The notes below the pieces were generated by a model, which was given only the letters and a program-made list of their open reading frames with translations, was not told the origin of the DNA and searched no databases. A DNA stretch of 64,000 nucleotides from Paludisphaera soli. GTDB taxonomy: Bacteria > Planctomycetota > Planctomycetia > Isosphaerales > Isosphaeraceae. Both the position numbers and the translations under genes were made by a program. The DNA lies in contig NZ_JAALJI010000003.1 of assembly GCF_011064595.1 (NCBI RefSeq), positions 124,001 to 188,000 on the forward strand, written 5' to 3'. Shown one piece after another: positions 61,858 through 64,000 of this stretch; positions within the stretch are counted from its first letter, which is position 1, and the number at the start of each line of letters is the position of its first letter.

Positions 61858-62910
61858 ATGATTCGAACCGTCGTCGTCGGATACGGCATGGCGGGGCGTG
61901 AGTTGCACGTCCCGCTGATCCTCCGCCAGCCGGAAATGAGCCTCCACGGCGTCGTCGCGCGGAAGCCCGAGGTCCGGGCGCGCGTCGAGGCCGAGCGCGG
62001 CGTGAAGACGTTCGCGGACCTCGACGAGGCGCTGGACGACCCGCAAGTCGACCTCGTCGTCCTGGCGACTCCGCACGACGTTCATGCCGAGATGGCGGGC
62101 CGCGTCCTCGACGCCGGCCGGCACTGCGTGGTCGACAAGGTCATGGCGCTGACGACCGCCGAGGCCGACCGAATGATCGCGGCCCGCGACCGATCGGGCC
62201 GGATGCTCTCGGTCTTCCACAATCGCCGCTGGGACTGGGACTTCGCCACGATCCGGTCGCTCTTCCGCGAGGGGACGATCGGCCGGCCGTTGTTGATCGA
62301 GAGCGCCGTCTGCCGCTTCAAGGCCCCGCAAGGTTGGCGTGGCGAGCTTGGCGCCTCGGGGACGATCCTCCACGACTGGGGCGCGCACATGGTCGACCAC
62401 GCGCTCCAACTCGGCCTGGGCCCCTGCCGACGCGTGACTTCCTGGCTGTTCGAAAGCCCGTGGGAGGGCGTCGACATCGGCGGCCATGGTCGCCTGATCT
62501 TGGAGTTCGACCGCGCCATATTCCAGGCCGAGACCAGCCGGATCTGCCGCATCGACCGCCCGCGATGGTGGGTCGTCGGCTCGGCGGGGGGCTACGTCAA
62601 GTACGGCGTCGACCCGCAAGAAGAGGCCCTCCGCGCCGGCGACATCGACGCGGCCTACGAGACGGAGAGCCAGCAGGGCTATCTCTGCACGGCCGCGGAC
62701 CCCGCCCCCGACACGCGCGATCCGGAGACCTTGCGGCGTCGTCTCCCCTCGGTGCGGACGCACTGGGACGGCTACTATGCGAACATCGCCGCGCACCTGA
62801 CTCGTGGCGAGCCGCTGGCCGTGACGGCCGAGCAGGCTCGCGAGGTCGTGCGGGTGCTGGAAGCGGCCGTCGAATCCTCGCGCGAGCATAAGTCGGTGGA
62901 AGGTCCCTAG
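61858..62910 (+). CDS. Gfo/Idh/MocA-family oxidoreductase
   Basis: 350 aa. The N-terminal Rossmann domain begins MIRTVVVGYGMAGRELHVP with the GxGxxG dinucleotide loop. LVVLATPHDVHAEMA and RHCVVDKVMALTTAEAD follow; DKVMA takes the place of the usual EKPM box, keeping the catalytic-site Lys (K94). The C-terminal domain has LHDWGAHMVDHALQLG, the substrate-binding D/H pair (D/H..H) common to the family, and WWVVGSAGGYVKYG. Enzymes of this family oxidise or reduce sugars, inositols or biliverdin-like compounds with NAD(P). The ATG at 61858 starts directly with the Rossmann strand. The substrate is unknown. Confidence 0.85.
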   Translation: MIRTVVVGYGMAGRELHVPLILRQPEMSLHGVVARKPEVRARVEAERGVKTFADLDEALDDPQVDLVVLATPHDVHAEMAGRVLDAGRHCVVDKVMALTTAEADRMIAARDRSGRMLSVFHNRRWDWDFATIRSLFREGTIGRPLLIESAVCRFKAPQGWRGELGASGTILHDWGAHMVDHALQLGLGPCRRVTSWLFESPWEGVDIGGHGRLILEFDRAIFQAETSRICRIDRPRWWVVGSAGGYVKYGVDPQEEALRAGDIDAAYETESQQGYLCTAADPAPDTRDPETLRRRLPSVRTHWDGYYANIAAHLTRGEPLAVTAEQAREVVRVLEAAVESSREHKSVEGP

Positions 62911-62961
62911 GGTTCTTGAGGCGACGCCCCGGGGGGCGAGCTTCGGAGGGTTGTTTCGTTG

Positions 62962-64000
62962 GTGATCCATTGCCCCTCGTGTCGGCACCCGATCCGCGTC
63001 GTGGACGTCCATCCCGGCCGATTCACGCCCAAATGCCCGAGCTGCCGGGCGCCGTTCATCCTGACGATCCCGGATGGGGACGGCGGCGGGCCGATCGTGG
63101 AGACCACGAGGACCGGGAACGCCGACGCCTCGGCCCCGTCGCTTGAGGCGATCCCGACGACGCTCGACGCGCCGGCGGCCGTCCTCGGCTACGGTCGGCT
63201 CCCCCGCGGCGTGCCGCGCCTCCTCGGCCGCTGCTTGGTCCTCAAGCTGCTCGGACACGGCCCGCGAGGGAGATCGCTGCTGGCGCGTCCCCTTTCGCTC
63301 GCCGGCCGGGTCGTGCTCAAGGTCGTCTCCGCCGACCGCGACCGCGACGCCGTCTTCGTCGAGCGTTTCCTGCGCGAGGCGCTGGCGACCGCCCAGCTTT
63401 CGAGCCCGCACATCATCCCGATCGTCGACATCGGCCGCGATCGGTCCTCGACGTTCACGGCCATGGAGTACGTCCCCGGCTCGTCGCTCGCCGAGGAGCT
63501 GGCCAGGCGAGTGAAGATCGAGCCCCGCACGGCGGCCGCGTGGATCCTGCAGGCGGCGCGCGGGCTGGCCGTCGCGCACGCCCAGGGGATCTGGCATCGC
63601 GACGTGAAGCCCGAGAATCTCCGGCTCACGCCCGACGGCCTGGTGGTCGTCGACGACCTGGGGCTGGAGACCACCCCCTCGATGGCGGCGGCCGAGAGCG
63701 CTCGCGACGCGGCCGGTCGTCGCGGCCCGAAGGGACGGGGCAAGACCGCCTCCGAAGACGCCCCGGCGAAGCCCCCGACGATCCAGCGCGCCGCCGCCGG
63801 CACGCCGGCCTACATGGCGCCCGAGCAGGCGCGCGACGCCCTGGTGATCGACGGCCGGGCCGACGTCTACGCGCTCGGCTGCACGTTCTACCAGCTCGTC
63901 ACCGGCCGGGCGCCGTTCGCCAAAACCACGGCGACCGAGCTGATCGCCAGCCATCAGGACCAACCGCTCATCCCGCCGCAAGAGTTCGCGCCGGGCCTTC
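62962..64000 (+). CDS. Ser/Thr protein kinase with N-terminal zinc ribbon (3' end outside window)
   Basis: At least 346 residues, open to the window edge. Residues 4-28 are an MJ0042-like zinc ribbon (CPSC at 4-7 and CPSC at 25-28). A Hanks-type kinase follows: VVLKVV with Lys120, FLREALATAQLSSPHIIPIVD, IWHRDVKPENLRL with catalytic D214, and VVDDLGL with D232 taking the DFG position as DLG. AAGTPAYMAPEQARD is the activation-segment end, and RADVYALGCTFYQLVTGRAPF comes next. A basic insertion of about 35 residues separates the DLG box from the activation-segment end. GGAGGG lies upstream; either GTG 62962 or TTG 62959 may be the start. Planctomycetes carry many such kinases; a role in sensing or cell-envelope signalling is typical. 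Confidence 0.88.
   Translation, partial: MIHCPSCRHPIRVVDVHPGRFTPKCPSCRAPFILTIPDGDGGGPIVETTRTGNADASAPSLEAIPTTLDAPAAVLGYGRLPRGVPRLLGRCLVLKLLGHGPRGRSLLARPLSLAGRVVLKVVSADRDRDAVFVERFLREALATAQLSSPHIIPIVDIGRDRSSTFTAMEYVPGSSLAEELARRVKIEPRTAAAWILQAARGLAVAHAQGIWHRDVKPENLRLTPDGLVVVDDLGLETTPSMAAAESARDAAGRRGPKGRGKTASEDAPAKPPTIQRAAAGTPAYMAPEQARDALVIDGRADVYALGCTFYQLVTGRAPFAKTTATELIASHQDQPLIPPQEFAPGL

Overview
The window is GC-rich chromosomal DNA from a planctomycete, most likely an Isosphaeraceae-type organism (Paludisphaera/Singulisphaera/Tautonia-like). The family assignment is inference. It rests on a DUF1501 gene next to DUF1549/DUF1553 and PSCyt-type cytochrome proteins, a PEP-CTERM-anchored protein, a CehA/McbA-like metallohydrolase, a zinc-ribbon Ser/Thr kinase, many SAM methyltransferases and very large glycosyltransferases. 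I see no tRNA, rRNA, CRISPR array, transposase or phage module.

Layout. 184-1850: an SPFH/band-7 (slipin-like) gene overlapping a retron-type reverse transcriptase gene by 4 bp; this compact two-gene cassette is the most unusual item here. 1910-10627: an unknown small protein, an MMPL/RND exporter with a strong promoter, a small membrane protein, ClpC, a TPR membrane protein and an AsmA-like protein. 11045-13342: a secreted PHP/CehA-like metallohydrolase. 13477-35067: a surface-glycan neighbourhood with single and tandem methyltransferases, a secreted beta-helix protein, two giant multi-domain glycosyltransferases (1803 and about 1541 aa), a GT8-like transferase, UDP-GlcNAc 2-epimerase and a sulfotransferase carrying a long coiled coil. 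35211-43691: housekeeping and mixed genes (metG, a PEP-CTERM protein, succinate-semialdehyde dehydrogenase, ispG, a methyltransferase, a GT39/PMT-like membrane protein). 43726-47165: xylulokinase, an UlaG-like metallo-hydrolase and a MetE-like protein, reading as one operon with the GT39 gene behind it.

47558-49117 is a secreted glycoamylase-family protein whose promoter is overlapped by an inverted repeat. 49511-58414 is a four-gene run typical of planctomycetes: DUF1501, PPC-domain protein, PSCyt1/DUF1549/DUF1553 protein, and a cytochrome-WD40 protein with an alanine-rich coiled-coil tail. 58503-61239 pairs a class-III aminotransferase with a 471-aa protein that resembles the vicinal-oxygen-chelate/2-oxoadipate dioxygenase fold; a lysine/aminoadipate catabolic step is a hypothesis. 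The window ends with a Gfo/Idh/MocA oxidoreductase and a Ser/Thr kinase cut by the window edge.

How they work together: the glycan neighbourhood contains sugar-nucleotide supply (WecB), chain assembly (GT4/GT2/GT8/GT39), modification (methyltransferases, sulfotransferase) and secreted surface proteins, so a methylated and/or sulfated surface polysaccharide is a reasonable inference. Intrinsic terminator-like hairpins separate most convergent genes, and several sigma70-like promoters can be read directly.
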